Below, one piece after another: positions 18,343 to 28,092 of a stretch of DNA of 40,028 bases. The position numbers and the translations under genes were made by a program. The first letter of the stretch is position 1; every line of letters starts with the position of its first letter. This DNA comes from Gammaproteobacteria bacterium. Lineage in GTDB: Bacteria > Pseudomonadota > Gammaproteobacteria > Pseudomonadales > Pseudohongiellaceae. Under the pieces are notes generated by a model that was given only the letters and a program-made list of their open reading frames with translations, did not search any database and was not told the origin of the DNA. The stretch spans positions 1-40,028 of the forward strand of contig VYCF01000032.1 of assembly GCA_009844085.1 (NCBI GenBank), read 5' to 3'.

Positions 18343-20397
18343 TCAGGGCTGCCGAAAGGCCAGCAGTTCGCCCGAATAGCCCCTGCCGCTGATTGCGATG
18401 ACAAGGTATTGCTCGCCATCGAGTTCGTAGGTCATTGGTGAGCCGGTCTGAGGCGCGGGCAGCGGTAGAGCGGCGAGTTCTTCGCCGGTGGCCTTGTCGT
18501 AGGCGCGCAGCATGGCGCGGGAGGTTCCGTCTTCGCCGGTGGTCATTTCGGCTTCGCCGGCGATCAGCAGCGTCTTCGTCACGAGCGTTCCCACCGAGGC
18601 GCTTTGTCCCGTTCGCGGCAGGTCGATTCCTTCTAGCGCGGGATTGGCGCGGAACCGGTCGGGTGTCTGGCCGTGAGGAATCTTCCAGGCGATTTCGCCC
18701 GCGTTCATGTCGATGGCAGTGATGACGCCATAAGGCGGCTTCAGCAGCGGCAGGCCATTGACAAGCAGGCCGATCGGCGGCCGGCCGCGGCTCGAGGTGG
18801 GCATCTCGCGCTGACCGGCATTGAAATCGGTTCGGCCGCCTCCTGCTGAAGAGCCGGCGCCGCCGGAGGTTCTCGGACCGGTGGCGGCGTTGCCCTGAAT
18901 GTAGGCCATGTCGGATTGGCCGGGATACGGCGGCACCACGGCGAGACTGCCGACGGAACTGTTGGATGACACATACAACATGTTCGTTTCCGGGTCATAG
19001 GAACCGCCGGGCCAATTGGTGCCGCCGCCGGTGGACGGCGCCATCAGCACGCCGAGCGGGCCGTCGATATTGCTCACCACAGGCGGCGTAAACAATGGCC
19101 CCATCCGGTACCAGGAGGCGATTTCCAGCGCCCGGGCGCGCAATTGCGGGGTGTAGTCGATGAGGTCGTCCTCGGTCACGCCCTGGCGGTCGTAAGCAGG
19201 CGGTCTGGTGGGGATGGGCTGGGTCGGCGAATACCATTCACCCGGCACATCGCCGATTGGAACGGGCTGTTCTACGATCGGCCAGACCGGTTCGCCGGTC
19301 TCCCGGTCGAATACGTACAGGAATGCCTGTTTCGTGGGCTGAGCCACCGCCTTGATCAGGCGGCCGTCGACATTGATGTCCATCAGAATCGGCGCGCAGG
19401 GAATGTCCTGGTCCCAGATGCCGTGGTGCACGAGCTGGAAATGCCACTGTCGCTCGCCGGTATGCAAGTCCACCGCAAGCAGGGTTTCGGCGAACAGATT
19501 GTCTCCCAGCCGGTAGGCGCCGTAGTAATCGCCGGTGGCGGCTTCCACGGGCAGGTAGACCATGTTGAGTTCGGGATCGACCGAGATTTGCGCCCAGACT
19601 CCGGTATTGCCCGTATAAGACGCCGAATCGCCTTCCCAGGTCTCGTAGCCGTATTCTCCGGGCATCGGAATCGTGTGGAAGATCCACAGCCGCTCGCCGG
19701 TGCGCACATCGTAGCCGCGCACGAATCCCTTGATGTTTTCCCGGCTCCGCGGATTGCCGCCGGTATGATGCGCGGCGCCGACGATTATGACGCCGTTGGC
19801 GATGATCGGGGTGGCATGCAGTCCGATCTGGCCGAGCGCCAAGTCCGTCGGCTGATCGAGTTGCCGCATCAGGTCGACGACGCCGTTCTCCCCGAAATCC
19901 GCAGCCGGCCTTCCCGTGGCGGCGTCGAGCGCCACCATCTGGTAGCCGGGCGTCACATAAACGACCCTGGCTTCGTCGCCTTCCCGCCAGAATGCGAGGC
20001 CGCGCCCGGACAATTGCCGCGGCGCGACCTCGCCACGTTCGCCTTCGCGCAGACTGAAGGTCCAGAGCAATTCACCCGTCCTGGCATCGAGCGCGACAAC
20101 CGCCCGCCGCGTGCCGCCGGTGGAATAGAGTACGCCGTCGACCATGAGCGGCGTCGACTGGAGGCGATATTCGGGGCTCGGGCCGAGATTGTCGGTCTTG
20201 AAGCGCCAGACCACTTCCAGTTCCGCGAAATTCGATGCATCAATGCCGGACAATGCGGAATAGCGCGTATGTCCGAGATCGCCGCCGTAAGTCGGCCATT
20301 CGCCATCCGGCGCGCCGTATTGCGCAAACGCGTAACCGGAGACAGTCATCAGCATGGAGCAAACACCTGGCAGTATGAATTCGCGCATGAGTGTCAT
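18343..20397 (-). CDS. periplasmic PQQ-dependent dehydrogenase (beta-propeller, glucose-dehydrogenase-like)
   Basis: A 684-residue exported quinoprotein with a signal peptide to about residue 25 (GYAFA-QYG), then an eight-bladed propeller beginning EWPTYGGDLGHTRYS. Trp-docking blades recur, for example ALDARTGELLWTF, AVDLHTGERQWHF and VFDRETGEPVWPI. The active-site region HHGIWDQDIPCAP resembles the WDxDxP motif of membrane glucose dehydrogenase and related PQQ enzymes, with a candidate catalytic Asp. It lacks the N-terminal TM anchor of Gcd and has no haem motif, so electrons must pass to a separate carrier. The substrate is probably a sugar or alcohol but is unproven. It is divergent from the TonB receptor across 249 bases. 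Confidence 0.85.
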   Translation of the reverse strand: MTLMREFILPGVCSMLMTVSGYAFAQYGAPDGEWPTYGGDLGHTRYSALSGIDASNFAELEVVWRFKTDNLGPSPEYRLQSTPLMVDGVLYSTGGTRRAVVALDARTGELLWTFSLREGERGEVAPRQLSGRGLAFWREGDEARVVYVTPGYQMVALDAATGRPAADFGENGVVDLMRQLDQPTDLALGQIGLHATPIIANGVIIVGAAHHTGGNPRSRENIKGFVRGYDVRTGERLWIFHTIPMPGEYGYETWEGDSASYTGNTGVWAQISVDPELNMVYLPVEAATGDYYGAYRLGDNLFAETLLAVDLHTGERQWHFQLVHHGIWDQDIPCAPILMDINVDGRLIKAVAQPTKQAFLYVFDRETGEPVWPIVEQPVPIGDVPGEWYSPTQPIPTRPPAYDRQGVTEDDLIDYTPQLRARALEIASWYRMGPLFTPPVVSNIDGPLGVLMAPSTGGGTNWPGGSYDPETNMLYVSSNSSVGSLAVVPPYPGQSDMAYIQGNAATGPRTSGGAGSSAGGGRTDFNAGQREMPTSSRGRPPIGLLVNGLPLLKPPYGVITAIDMNAGEIAWKIPHGQTPDRFRANPALEGIDLPRTGQSASVGTLVTKTLLIAGEAEMTTGEDGTSRAMLRAYDKATGEELAALPLPAPQTGSPMTYELDGEQYLVIAISGRGYSGELLAFRQP

Positions 20398-20646
20398 ATT
20401 ATCTTTCGCAACAGGAGGGTTGCCGGTCGATCCAGTCTAGCATAGCGATTCTGACCTTATCAGGTGATCGATCGACCATAATTACAGTTGCCCGCATGCC
20501 TCGACCGTCGGGGCAAGGGAACGGCGGAACTGCCGGCAATACTTTCTTTTTCTCGATCCGACAACCGGGGGGCGCACCCATGATTTCCATGTGTGCGTCT
20601 GAGTTACGGCAAGCCCAATACACACTTATCAGGAGAGTCTTGAACA
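20398..20646. other. divergent control region between PQQ dehydrogenase and TonB receptor
   Basis: 249 bases between divergently transcribed genes that probably serve the same pathway. Visible elements are an 8-bp inverted repeat GGTCGATC/GATCGACC (20425-20432 and 20470-20477) flanking the small palindrome ACCT-TATC-AGGT (20454-20465), and the SD AGGAG before the receptor ATG. The repeats could be a regulator site. I found no -10/-35 pair that I trust on either strand. Confidence 0.35.
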
Positions 20647-23600
20647 ATGAACAAATCCGGCACAGCACAACAGTACGTACGTCCGTTCACTCGCTCCGTC
20701 CTTTGCGCGGCCGTTTCCCTGGCCCTGCTCCCATTGGCCCAAACTTCCCTGGCCCAGGAGGACACGGTAGAGGAAGTAATCGTTACCGGCTCCTATATTC
20801 GCCGCACCGAAGGCATCGCGGCGGCCTCGCCGGTTGTGCAACTAACCGCCGAGGACCTCGAAGCCGAAGGCACGATCAATCTGGCCAACGTGATCCAGAA
20901 CATGACATTCAACAACGGCACCGGCGTCATCAACTCGATCCAGGGCTCAACCAACCAGATCACCAGTTTCAACCTGCGCGGGCTCGGCCCCCGGGCCACG
21001 CTCGAACTGATCGACGGCGCGCGGGTTCCCACCGGCAACGTGCAATTGCTGCTGCCGGCCATGGCGATCGAGCGCATTGACATCGTCACCGACGGCGCCG
21101 CGGCGCTCTACGGCACCGACGCCGTCGCCGGCGTGGTCAACATGGTGCCCTGGACTTCCTACGACGGCTTCAAGGTCGAGGTCTACGAAGAGAACGACAG
21201 CCGCGGCGACTACTGGAAGCGCGAGACTTCCTTCCTCGGCGGCTGGGATTACGGCGATGTGGATCTCGTCGTCGCCGCCTCCTATATCGTCAACGACACG
21301 CTCGCTTGGCACGACCGACCGGAATACGTGCGCTCGGGCCTGACCCACAACAGCGGATCGAATCCGGGCAATTTCGAAGTTCCCCTGCGCGACGCCAACG
21401 GCGACCTCACCGGCTCCTTCCGCGGCCGGCCCGACCCGAACTGCGGGCTTGAAGAATCCGACGACCAGGCCCAGGAATGGAACTCGCCCTGGGGCACGCT
21501 GGCGCTGGGCCGCTGCTGGTTCAGCTTCGGCGACACCCGGGACTTCATGGAGGCGATCGACTCGACCAATCTCTACGGCAACATGAACTGGGACGTGAAC
21601 GAGGATCTGACGCTCAGCGCGCAATACCTCTACAACCGCCAAGTCGTACGCGGCCGCCAGAATCCCGGCAACCCCGGAGTCCGCATTGACGACTTGCCCA
21701 CGGTGAAGGGCGAACTGCCGGGCAACACTTTCCGCGCCATGACTTCCGAAGGCGCGCCGCTATTCGCCGAACCCTTGCGGGACGCCGGCGGCGAACTCAT
21801 CCGGGACGCTTACGGCAATCCGCAATGGCAGCGCGACGCCAACGGCCAGACGATTCTGGCCCAAAACCGCTTCGCCTTTATCGGTCACGACCCGATGGGC
21901 GGCGTGCCTTTCGCGGAAGACGTCCGCATCGGCTCCTGGCTGCCCTTTCCCAAGCCGCCCGCGAATACCCAGCCCGCCTCCTTCGCCGCCAACGACGGCC
22001 TCAACATGGAACTCGACGACAAGCGCACTTACCGGCTCGCGTTCGCGGCGGACTTTACCGTGCCGGTGATCGAAGGCTGGGAAGGCACAGCCTCCTACAG
22101 CATCGGCGCGACCGAGCAGATCGACATCGCCAACCAGGACTTCAGCTTCAGCGCTCTCGCCCAGGGTCTGCAATGCGACCCGGTGAACGACGCCGACTCG
22201 TGCTTCAACCCCTTCGCCGCGGTGGACCCGCGTTACCGCACGCCGCAACATGTCGCCGACGCGGTCTTCACGCAATGGACCGAAGGCAACCGCGACCAGT
22301 TGCAGGTTGTCGACGTGATCCTCAATGGCGATATTCCCCTCGGCGGATACGAGTTGCCCGGCGGACCCATCAGCGCCGCTCTTGGCTACCAGCGCCGGGA
22401 CGAGACCGACGAGGACAATCCGCCCGCCGGCGACGTCGCCAACGACCAGTTGATCGGCAACCAGGAAACGCCCCAGACCATCAAGCGCTACAGCGATTCC
22501 TGGTTCGCGGAATTCGCCTTTCCGGTGCTCGACAACATCGAAGTCAGCGCCGCGGTGCGCGACGAGTCTTATAGCACCGGCCAGGGCAAGCTCGTCGACA
22601 AGTACGGCGTAATCTGGAACGTCACCGACTGGCTCAATCTACGCGCCACCACCGGCGAGGCCTTCATCGTGCCGACGCTGCCCCAGTTGAACCGGCCAGA
22701 GCAGTGCGGCCTGAGCAATGTCGACGACCAGTTCACTACCTTCCAGGGCTGGATTACCTCCTGCCGCACGGGCAACCCGAACCTGAAGTCGGAAACCTCC
22801 GAAAGCACTTCGATCGGATTCGACGTCACCCTGTTCGACAACCTGGTCTGGCAGCTTACCTGGAGCGAGACTGACTTCCAGGACCGCATCGTCAGCACCA
22901 CGACCCAGGACATCGTCCGCACCGACTTCCGCAATTTCCAGCAGGCCACGGGGTTTACGCCGACCGACGCCAATCCTTTTCCGAGCGTCGACCAGTTGCG
23001 CGCCTGGGTCAATGACCCACGTTCGGACAAGCGCATCCTCCGCAGCGCCGCCGACATCACCACGCCGGTGCGCATCAACCAGAGCGACTCGAACGCCTCG
23101 TCGATGCTGGTGCGGGCCTGGGACACCCAGTTGAGCTACGGATTCGGCATCGGCGACCTCGGCCTGCCCGACTGGGGCAATATCGCGCTGCGGCTGCAAG
23201 CCACCTATGTCGACACCTACCAGTTTCAGTTGCAGGCCGACGAGCCGGTGCGGGAAGCCGTGGGCAACCAGAACAATGACTTCGGCGCCGTGCCGCCCAT
23301 ACCCCAGATTCGCGCCAACCTGCGCATCGGCTGGAACATGGGCAATCACAGCGTCACCGCCACGGGACGCTACGTGGATGAAGTCGTCTTCGACGCCAAC
23401 GAGTTCAGTTTCCAGTCATTCTTTCCAGGTTCGGAGTGGCTTCACACCGACATCATCAAGGACTGGGCTCAACTCGACATGTTTTACACCTACCGGGACT
23501 TCGAGTACTGGGGCGGAACCTTCAACTTCTCCGTCGGCGCGCGCAACCTGACCGACCGCATGCCGCAAAGAACCGGTATGATCGCGGGCGTGGTCGCCTC

Positions 23601-23655
23601 TTTGCAGGACCCATTGGGTCGAGTAATCTATGCGCGGGTCAATTACAACTTCTGA
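20647..23655 (+). CDS. TonB-dependent receptor
   Basis: A 1002-residue outer-membrane active transporter with a signal peptide (cleavage near SLAQ-EDT, about residue 36), a TonB-box-like VEEVIVTGSYIRR just after it, and a plug domain (about 55-170) with VVQLTAEDLEAEG, FNLRGLGPRATLELIDG and IERIDIVTDGAAALYGTDAVAGVVN. The large barrel ends in RVIYARVNYNF with the terminal Phe required for outer-membrane insertion. The SD is AGGAGAG. It heads a run with a secreted unknown and two redox enzymes, suggesting that it imports their substrate or a cofactor such as copper, a lanthanide or PQQ. Confidence 0.95.
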   Translation: MNKSGTAQQYVRPFTRSVLCAAVSLALLPLAQTSLAQEDTVEEVIVTGSYIRRTEGIAAASPVVQLTAEDLEAEGTINLANVIQNMTFNNGTGVINSIQGSTNQITSFNLRGLGPRATLELIDGARVPTGNVQLLLPAMAIERIDIVTDGAAALYGTDAVAGVVNMVPWTSYDGFKVEVYEENDSRGDYWKRETSFLGGWDYGDVDLVVAASYIVNDTLAWHDRPEYVRSGLTHNSGSNPGNFEVPLRDANGDLTGSFRGRPDPNCGLEESDDQAQEWNSPWGTLALGRCWFSFGDTRDFMEAIDSTNLYGNMNWDVNEDLTLSAQYLYNRQVVRGRQNPGNPGVRIDDLPTVKGELPGNTFRAMTSEGAPLFAEPLRDAGGELIRDAYGNPQWQRDANGQTILAQNRFAFIGHDPMGGVPFAEDVRIGSWLPFPKPPANTQPASFAANDGLNMELDDKRTYRLAFAADFTVPVIEGWEGTASYSIGATEQIDIANQDFSFSALAQGLQCDPVNDADSCFNPFAAVDPRYRTPQHVADAVFTQWTEGNRDQLQVVDVILNGDIPLGGYELPGGPISAALGYQRRDETDEDNPPAGDVANDQLIGNQETPQTIKRYSDSWFAEFAFPVLDNIEVSAAVRDESYSTGQGKLVDKYGVIWNVTDWLNLRATTGEAFIVPTLPQLNRPEQCGLSNVDDQFTTFQGWITSCRTGNPNLKSETSESTSIGFDVTLFDNLVWQLTWSETDFQDRIVSTTTQDIVRTDFRNFQQATGFTPTDANPFPSVDQLRAWVNDPRSDKRILRSAADITTPVRINQSDSNASSMLVRAWDTQLSYGFGIGDLGLPDWGNIALRLQATYVDTYQFQLQADEPVREAVGNQNNDFGAVPPIPQIRANLRIGWNMGNHSVTATGRYVDEVVFDANEFSFQSFFPGSEWLHTDIIKDWAQLDMFYTYRDFEYWGGTFNFSVGARNLTDRMPQRTGMIAGVVASLQDPLGRVIYARVNYNF

Positions 23656-23691
23656 TCGGGCCAGGACGGCGCTGGTTCGAGGGAGGACATC

Positions 23692-24516
23692 ATGCGCGGC
23701 ATGCTGACCGCGAGTGCTCTCGCCTGCTGCGCCCTGGCTAACCCGGCCGGCGCGCAGCAGATCGGCCTTTCCGAACAGATATGGTCGGGGGATGTGCTGA
23801 GGCCCAGCGGTCAGCCGCTGGTTCCCATCTATGACGGCTGGTTTACCAATCCGGACGGCACACACACGCTCTGTTTCAGTTACTACACGATGAATACCGA
23901 AGAGTCCTTCGATATTCCGGTCGGCGAAAACAACATGATCATGGACGAGCGTTTCGCTGACGCCCTGATTCCCACCCATTTCGATCCGCTGCCGCCGGCG
24001 TACCGCCACGTTTTCTGCGCCTTTACCATCGATGTGCCGGCGGATTTCGGCGTCGACGAAAGAATCGTCTGGCGGCTGACGAGCAACGGACAGACGCTGG
24101 AAGTGCCCGGCAAGATCATTCCGCCCTATGTCATGGACGAGCCGGCGTCGGGCGGGCGAGGCGAAATCGCGCCGCTGGTCTCGCTCGAGGAAGGCGGCGA
24201 AGCCGTCCGAGGACGCCGGGGCATCCACACCGAAGTGCGCGCCAGCGCCGGTGAGCCGGTCACGCTCAGCGCCTGGATCGAACACGAGGAACCCGAAATC
24301 TGGGTGGGCTGGGCCCATCACAGCGGCGCCGGCAGCGTGAGTTTCGACCGCAAGGAATATGAATTCGAGACTGCTTCCGGGCCAGCCACCGTGCAGGCGA
24401 GTTTCAGCGAGCCGGGTGAATACGTGATACGGATGCAGACGATCCGCGATATCGCCTCATTCGAGTTCTATTGTTGTCATACCAACGCCTATTTCCATGT
24501 TACAGTCGGCGATTAA
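23692..24516 (+). CDS. secreted protein of unknown function
   Basis: A 274-residue exported protein with a signal peptide (cleavage near AGAQQ, residue 21) and SD GGGAGG before the ATG. I do not recognise a named family. The sequence suggests two beta-sandwich regions. The first carries paired cysteines (TLCFSYYTMN and HVFCAFTIDVP). The C-terminal half, EPVTLSAWIEHEEP to GEYVIRMQTI, looks Ig-like and ends in EFYCCHTNAYFHVTV with adjacent cysteines. It sits 36 bases after the receptor and 33 bases before the copper-monooxygenase-like gene, so a substrate-binding or metal-delivery accessory role is possible. Confidence 0.72.
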   Translation: MRGMLTASALACCALANPAGAQQIGLSEQIWSGDVLRPSGQPLVPIYDGWFTNPDGTHTLCFSYYTMNTEESFDIPVGENNMIMDERFADALIPTHFDPLPPAYRHVFCAFTIDVPADFGVDERIVWRLTSNGQTLEVPGKIIPPYVMDEPASGGRGEIAPLVSLEEGGEAVRGRRGIHTEVRASAGEPVTLSAWIEHEEPEIWVGWAHHSGAGSVSFDRKEYEFETASGPATVQASFSEPGEYVIRMQTIRDIASFEFYCCHTNAYFHVTVGD

Positions 24517-24549
24517 GCAATCGCCAGCATCTACTTACAGGACCAGACC

Positions 24550-25872
24550 ATGACCAGAAACAGGATTACCGGTATGCGGTTCGCACTGCTGTTCGCGGCG
24601 GGAGCCACGGTCACCGGCATTTCGTCCGCCCAGGACGGCCTGACCTATTCGCGTGACATCGCGCCGATCCTGCAGGAGAAATGCGTGACCTGTCACAATC
24701 CGGACGGAATCGGTCCGATGCCGCTGCTGAACTACGCGCAGGTGCAGCCTTTCGCTTATCTGATCAAGGATCGCACGAGCAATCGCATCATGCCGCCATG
24801 GCATGTCGATCCGGATATCGGAATCCAGCAGTTCAAGAACGATGCTTCCCTGAGCGACGAACAGATCGGGATGATTTCGGCCTGGGTCGACGCCGGTGCG
24901 CCGCAGGGCGATCCCGCGGATCTGCCGCCGCCGGTGGAACTTCCCTCCGGTGCGGATTGGCAGCTCGCGGAGCAATTGGGGCCGCCTGATTTCATCGTGC
25001 GGTCAACCCCTTACGACGTCATCGCCAACGGCCAGGATCAATGGTGGGAACCGAGAGTCGAGTTCGCCGGGCTGGAAGAGGAGCGCTGGCTGCGCGCGGC
25101 GGAATTCAAGCCTTCCTATCCGCTGGGCAAGAAAGTTGTGCATCACGGTCACGCGGTGCTGATTCCGGAAGGCGAGCAGCGCTCCGTGGCGCTGGCGCGT
25201 TACGGCGTCGGCAAATCCTGGGAAATCTATCCCGAAGGCACCGGTATGCTCGTTCCTCCCAACGGCACGATCGCATGGAACCTGCACTATTTCCCTATCG
25301 GCGCCGAAGCGCCGGCTGACGTGGTCGAGGTCGGCCTCTGGTTCTATCCCGAAGGCGAACGGCCCGAACTGGCGACGGTCGGCGAGGCGATGTTCCGCGT
25401 CGACGGCCTCAAGGGCAGGGCCCGCGGTCAGGACATCATCATTCCTCCCCACGGCTACCAGGTGCTGCAAGGCACACATGTGATCCAGCAGCCCGCGGTC
25501 ATTCACAGCTTCCGGCCGCATCTGCATATGCGCGGCAAGGTCATGACCATGGAAGCGATCTATCCCGACGGCAATCGGGAAGTGCTGAGCCAGGTCAACA
25601 AGTACGATCACAACTGGCAGATCGCCTACATCTACGAGGACCACGTCAAACCGCTGCTGCCGACCGGTACGGTGCTGCAATTCACATCGGTTTTCGACAA
25701 TACGGCCAACAATCCGATCAATCCCGACCCGGAGCAATGGGTGATCTTCGGCCGCCGCGGCGTAGACGAAATGAGCCATGCCTGGGTGGGCATAACCTAT
25801 GTGAACGAGGAACAGTTCGCGCAAGCCGTCGCCGAGCGTCGCGCGCAACAGGAAACCCTTAGCCTCGAGTGA
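24550..25872 (+). CDS. cytochrome c / PHM-like copper type II monooxygenase fusion
   Basis: A 440-residue exported protein with a signal peptide to about residue 27. A cytochrome c domain follows, with the haem motif C45-V-T-C48-H49 (EKCVTCHNPDG) and Met candidates M57 and M81. Residues 130-435 are like the copper type II ascorbate-dependent monooxygenases (PHM/DBM). All copper ligands of that family have plausible counterparts: H198-H199 (VVHHGH) and H246 (WNLHYF) for CuH, and H324-x-H326 (RPHLHMRG) and M408 (DEMSHAW) for CuM. I infer a periplasmic hydroxylase that receives electrons through its own haem. The substrate is unknown. The downstream gene begins at the next base. Confidence 0.82.
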   Translation: MTRNRITGMRFALLFAAGATVTGISSAQDGLTYSRDIAPILQEKCVTCHNPDGIGPMPLLNYAQVQPFAYLIKDRTSNRIMPPWHVDPDIGIQQFKNDASLSDEQIGMISAWVDAGAPQGDPADLPPPVELPSGADWQLAEQLGPPDFIVRSTPYDVIANGQDQWWEPRVEFAGLEEERWLRAAEFKPSYPLGKKVVHHGHAVLIPEGEQRSVALARYGVGKSWEIYPEGTGMLVPPNGTIAWNLHYFPIGAEAPADVVEVGLWFYPEGERPELATVGEAMFRVDGLKGRARGQDIIIPPHGYQVLQGTHVIQQPAVIHSFRPHLHMRGKVMTMEAIYPDGNREVLSQVNKYDHNWQIAYIYEDHVKPLLPTGTVLQFTSVFDNTANNPINPDPEQWVIFGRRGVDEMSHAWVGITYVNEEQFAQAVAERRAQQETLSLE

Positions 25873-28059
25873 TTGGCGATTTTGCGACGACTGGTTTCCT
25901 ATAGCGGCGCCCTGGCGCTTCTGCTCGCGGCCGGCAGTGAACCGGCGGCGGCACAGCAACTGAGTCAGGCCGAATATCAGGCCGACCAGGCGGAACGCGG
26001 CGCGGAACTGTACCAGCAGCAATGCGCCCTCTGCCATCTGCCCGACCTGCAGGGATTCTTCGAGGCGGTCGCCCTGCGCGACAGCGCTTTCGTCGACAAT
26101 TGGCGCAACCGCACACCGGCGGACATGCTCGACGTGCTGCAACGCACGATGCCGACCCAGGCTCCGGGTTCGCTTTCCGAGGACGAGTATCTCGATATCA
26201 TCGCCTTCCTGTTGCAGGCCAACGGCGTTACAGCGGGCGCAACCGCGCTCGCGACAAATTCGGACGCGGTGCTGTTCATCGGCGACGCCGGCGACACGCT
26301 TGCCGTACCGGCGCGCACGCCGGTTCCCGGTCTTGCCGGCACCATGCCCACGCCGGGCACGCGCAATTCGATTCCCGAAATCGCCACGATCTACCGAACG
26401 GACAGCGCCGTGACCCGCATGTGGCGGGAAGCGGAAGCCTTCAGCAATGTGAGTACGGCGGAATTGACCGAACCGGCCGCCGGAGACTGGGTCTGGTGGC
26501 GGCGCACGCCGCAAAGCCAGGGCTTCTCGCCGCTCGATCAGATCAATACCGAAAACGTGCAGCGGCTCAGCCTGGCCTGGGTCTGGGGCATGGAGCCGGG
26601 ACGCAGCCAGCCTTCCCCACTGGTGCGCGACGGCATCGTCTATCTGCCCAATTTCGGCAATATCGTACAGGCGCTGGATGGCGCCAGCGGCAATTTGCTC
26701 TGGGAGTATCGCCGCCGGTTCCCCGAAGGCGGCCGCCAGGGCGCCTTGCTGCGCACGCTGGCGATGTGGGAAGACATGATCTATGTGGCGACCACGGACG
26801 CCCATATGGTCGCGATAGACGCGCGCACGGGCGCCGAACGCTGGCAGGTGCGGATCGCCGACTCGAGCCTGGGATATTCCAACACCAGCGGGCCGATCGT
26901 CGCGGACGGAGTCGTGGTCAACGGCATCACCGGCTGCGGCCGCTTTTTCGAGGATAGCTGTTTCATTTCCGGCCACGATGCCGAGACCGGCGCCGAACTC
27001 TGGCGCACCTATACGGTTGCCCGGCCCGGTGAGCCCGGCGGCGACAGTTGGGGCGACCTGCCGCTCGAGTTCCGCGGCGGCGGCGACGTCTGGATGACGG
27101 GAAGCTGGGATCCCGAACTCGGGCTGGTCTTTTTCGGCGTCGCCCAGGCCAAGCCCTGGATGGCGGTCAGCCGCGGCCTGACCACCGAAGACGCGGCGCT
27201 TTACACCAATTCCACCCTCGCGATCGACCCGGTCGACGGCAGGATCGTCTGGTACCGCCAGCATGTGCCCGGCGAATCTCTGGACATGGACGAATCCTTC
27301 GAGCAGGTACTCGTGGACCTGTTTGACGATCGATATCTGCTGACGATCGGGAAAAGCGGAATCCTGTGGAAACTCGACCGGCGCACGGGCGAATTTCTCG
27401 GCTTGCAGCAGACCGTCTTCCAGAACGTTTTTTCCGAGGTCAACCTGGAAACCGGCCAGGTGCGCTATCGCGACGACATCCGCAACATGCAGGTCGGCGA
27501 ATGGCTTTCGGTCTGCCCTTCCACCGCCGGCGGCCATAACTGGCAGGCGAGCGCCTATCATCCGCCGACTCGTCACCTCGTGATTCCATTGAGCCAGTCC
27601 TGCATGGAAATGTCGCCGCGGGAGATCACGTTTGAAATCGGTTCCGGCGGCACCCAGGGCGACCGCATGTGGATGGAGATGCCCGGTACCGGCGGACAAT
27701 TCGGCAAGCTCGCGGCCTATGACGTGGAATCAATGCGCGAGCGATGGAGTATCGAACAGCGCGCGCCCTTCCTGACAGCGGCGCTGGCCACCGCCGGCGA
27801 CCTGCTTTTCATCGGCGATTTCGATCGCTACGTGCACGCCATCGACGTGCGCAGCGGCGAGTCGCTCTGGCGCAGCCGGCTGGCGACTTCCGCCCAGGGT
27901 TTTCCGATGACTTACGCCGTCGACGGCAAGCAATACGTGGCGATTCCGGCGGGCCGCGAGGGCGGCAGCCCCTGGCGCATCGGCAATTTCCTCGCGCCCG
28001 AACTGCGCAGCCCGGACGGCCATAACGCCCTGTACGTATTCACCTTGCCCGATGACTGA
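25873..28059 (+). CDS. cytochrome c / PQQ-dependent dehydrogenase fusion
   Basis: A 728-residue exported quinohaemoprotein with a signal peptide to about residue 27. An N-terminal cytochrome c domain carries C51-A-L-C54-H55 ([14 protein letters not shown]), and a PQQ beta-propeller runs from about 185, with blades such as [26 protein letters not shown] and [13 protein letters not shown]. The active-site loop [14 protein letters not shown] has an Asp-Met-Asp, which recalls the DxD of lanthanide-dependent XoxF enzymes, but this subfamily is not characterised. Most quinohaemoprotein alcohol dehydrogenases carry the haem domain at the C-terminus; here it is at the N-terminus. The start is a TTG directly after the previous stop, or possibly the TTG at 25882; neither has a clear SD. 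Confidence 0.85.
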   Translation: MAILRRLVSYSGALALLLAAGSEPAAAQQLSQAEYQADQAERGAELYQQQCALCHLPDLQGFFEAVALRDSAFVDNWRNRTPADMLDVLQRTMPTQAPGSLSEDEYLDIIAFLLQANGVTAGATALATNSDAVLFIGDAGDTLAVPARTPVPGLAGTMPTPGTRNSIPEIATIYRTDSAVTRMWREAEAFSNVSTAELTEPAAGDWVWWRRTPQSQGFSPLDQINTENVQRLSLAWVWGMEPGRSQPSPLVRDGIVYLPNFGNIVQALDGASGNLLWEYRRRFPEGGRQGALLRTLAMWEDMIYVATTDAHMVAIDARTGAERWQVRIADSSLGYSNTSGPIVADGVVVNGITGCGRFFEDSCFISGHDAETGAELWRTYTVARPGEPGGDSWGDLPLEFRGGGDVWMTGSWDPELGLVFFGVAQAKPWMAVSRGLTTEDAALYTNSTLAIDPVDGRIVWYRQHVPGESLDMDESFEQVLVDLFDDRYLLTIGKSGILWKLDRRTGEFLGLQQTVFQNVFSEVNLETGQVRYRDDIRNMQVGEWLSVCPSTAGGHNWQASAYHPPTRHLVIPLSQSCMEMSPREITFEIGSGGTQGDRMWMEMPGTGGQFGKLAAYDVESMRERWSIEQRAPFLTAALATAGDLLFIGDFDRYVHAIDVRSGESLWRSRLATSAQGFPMTYAVDGKQYVAIPAGREGGSPWRIGNFLAPELRSPDGHNALYVFTLPDD

Positions 28060-28092
28060 CCTGTTTCTCCAAACGATTCCAAACTGCCTGAA

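Noticed and set aside
20454..20633. Direct repeat CTTATCAGG before the TonB receptor (20456 and 20625)
   Set aside because: Nine bases only, and the second copy is explained by the SD; it is likely chance.
25003..27699. 898-codon open frame on the minus strand
   Set aside because: It lies antisense across the cytochrome/PHM and PQQ genes, whose motifs are clear. It is a by-product of high GC with few stop codons, and its translation has no recognisable domain.
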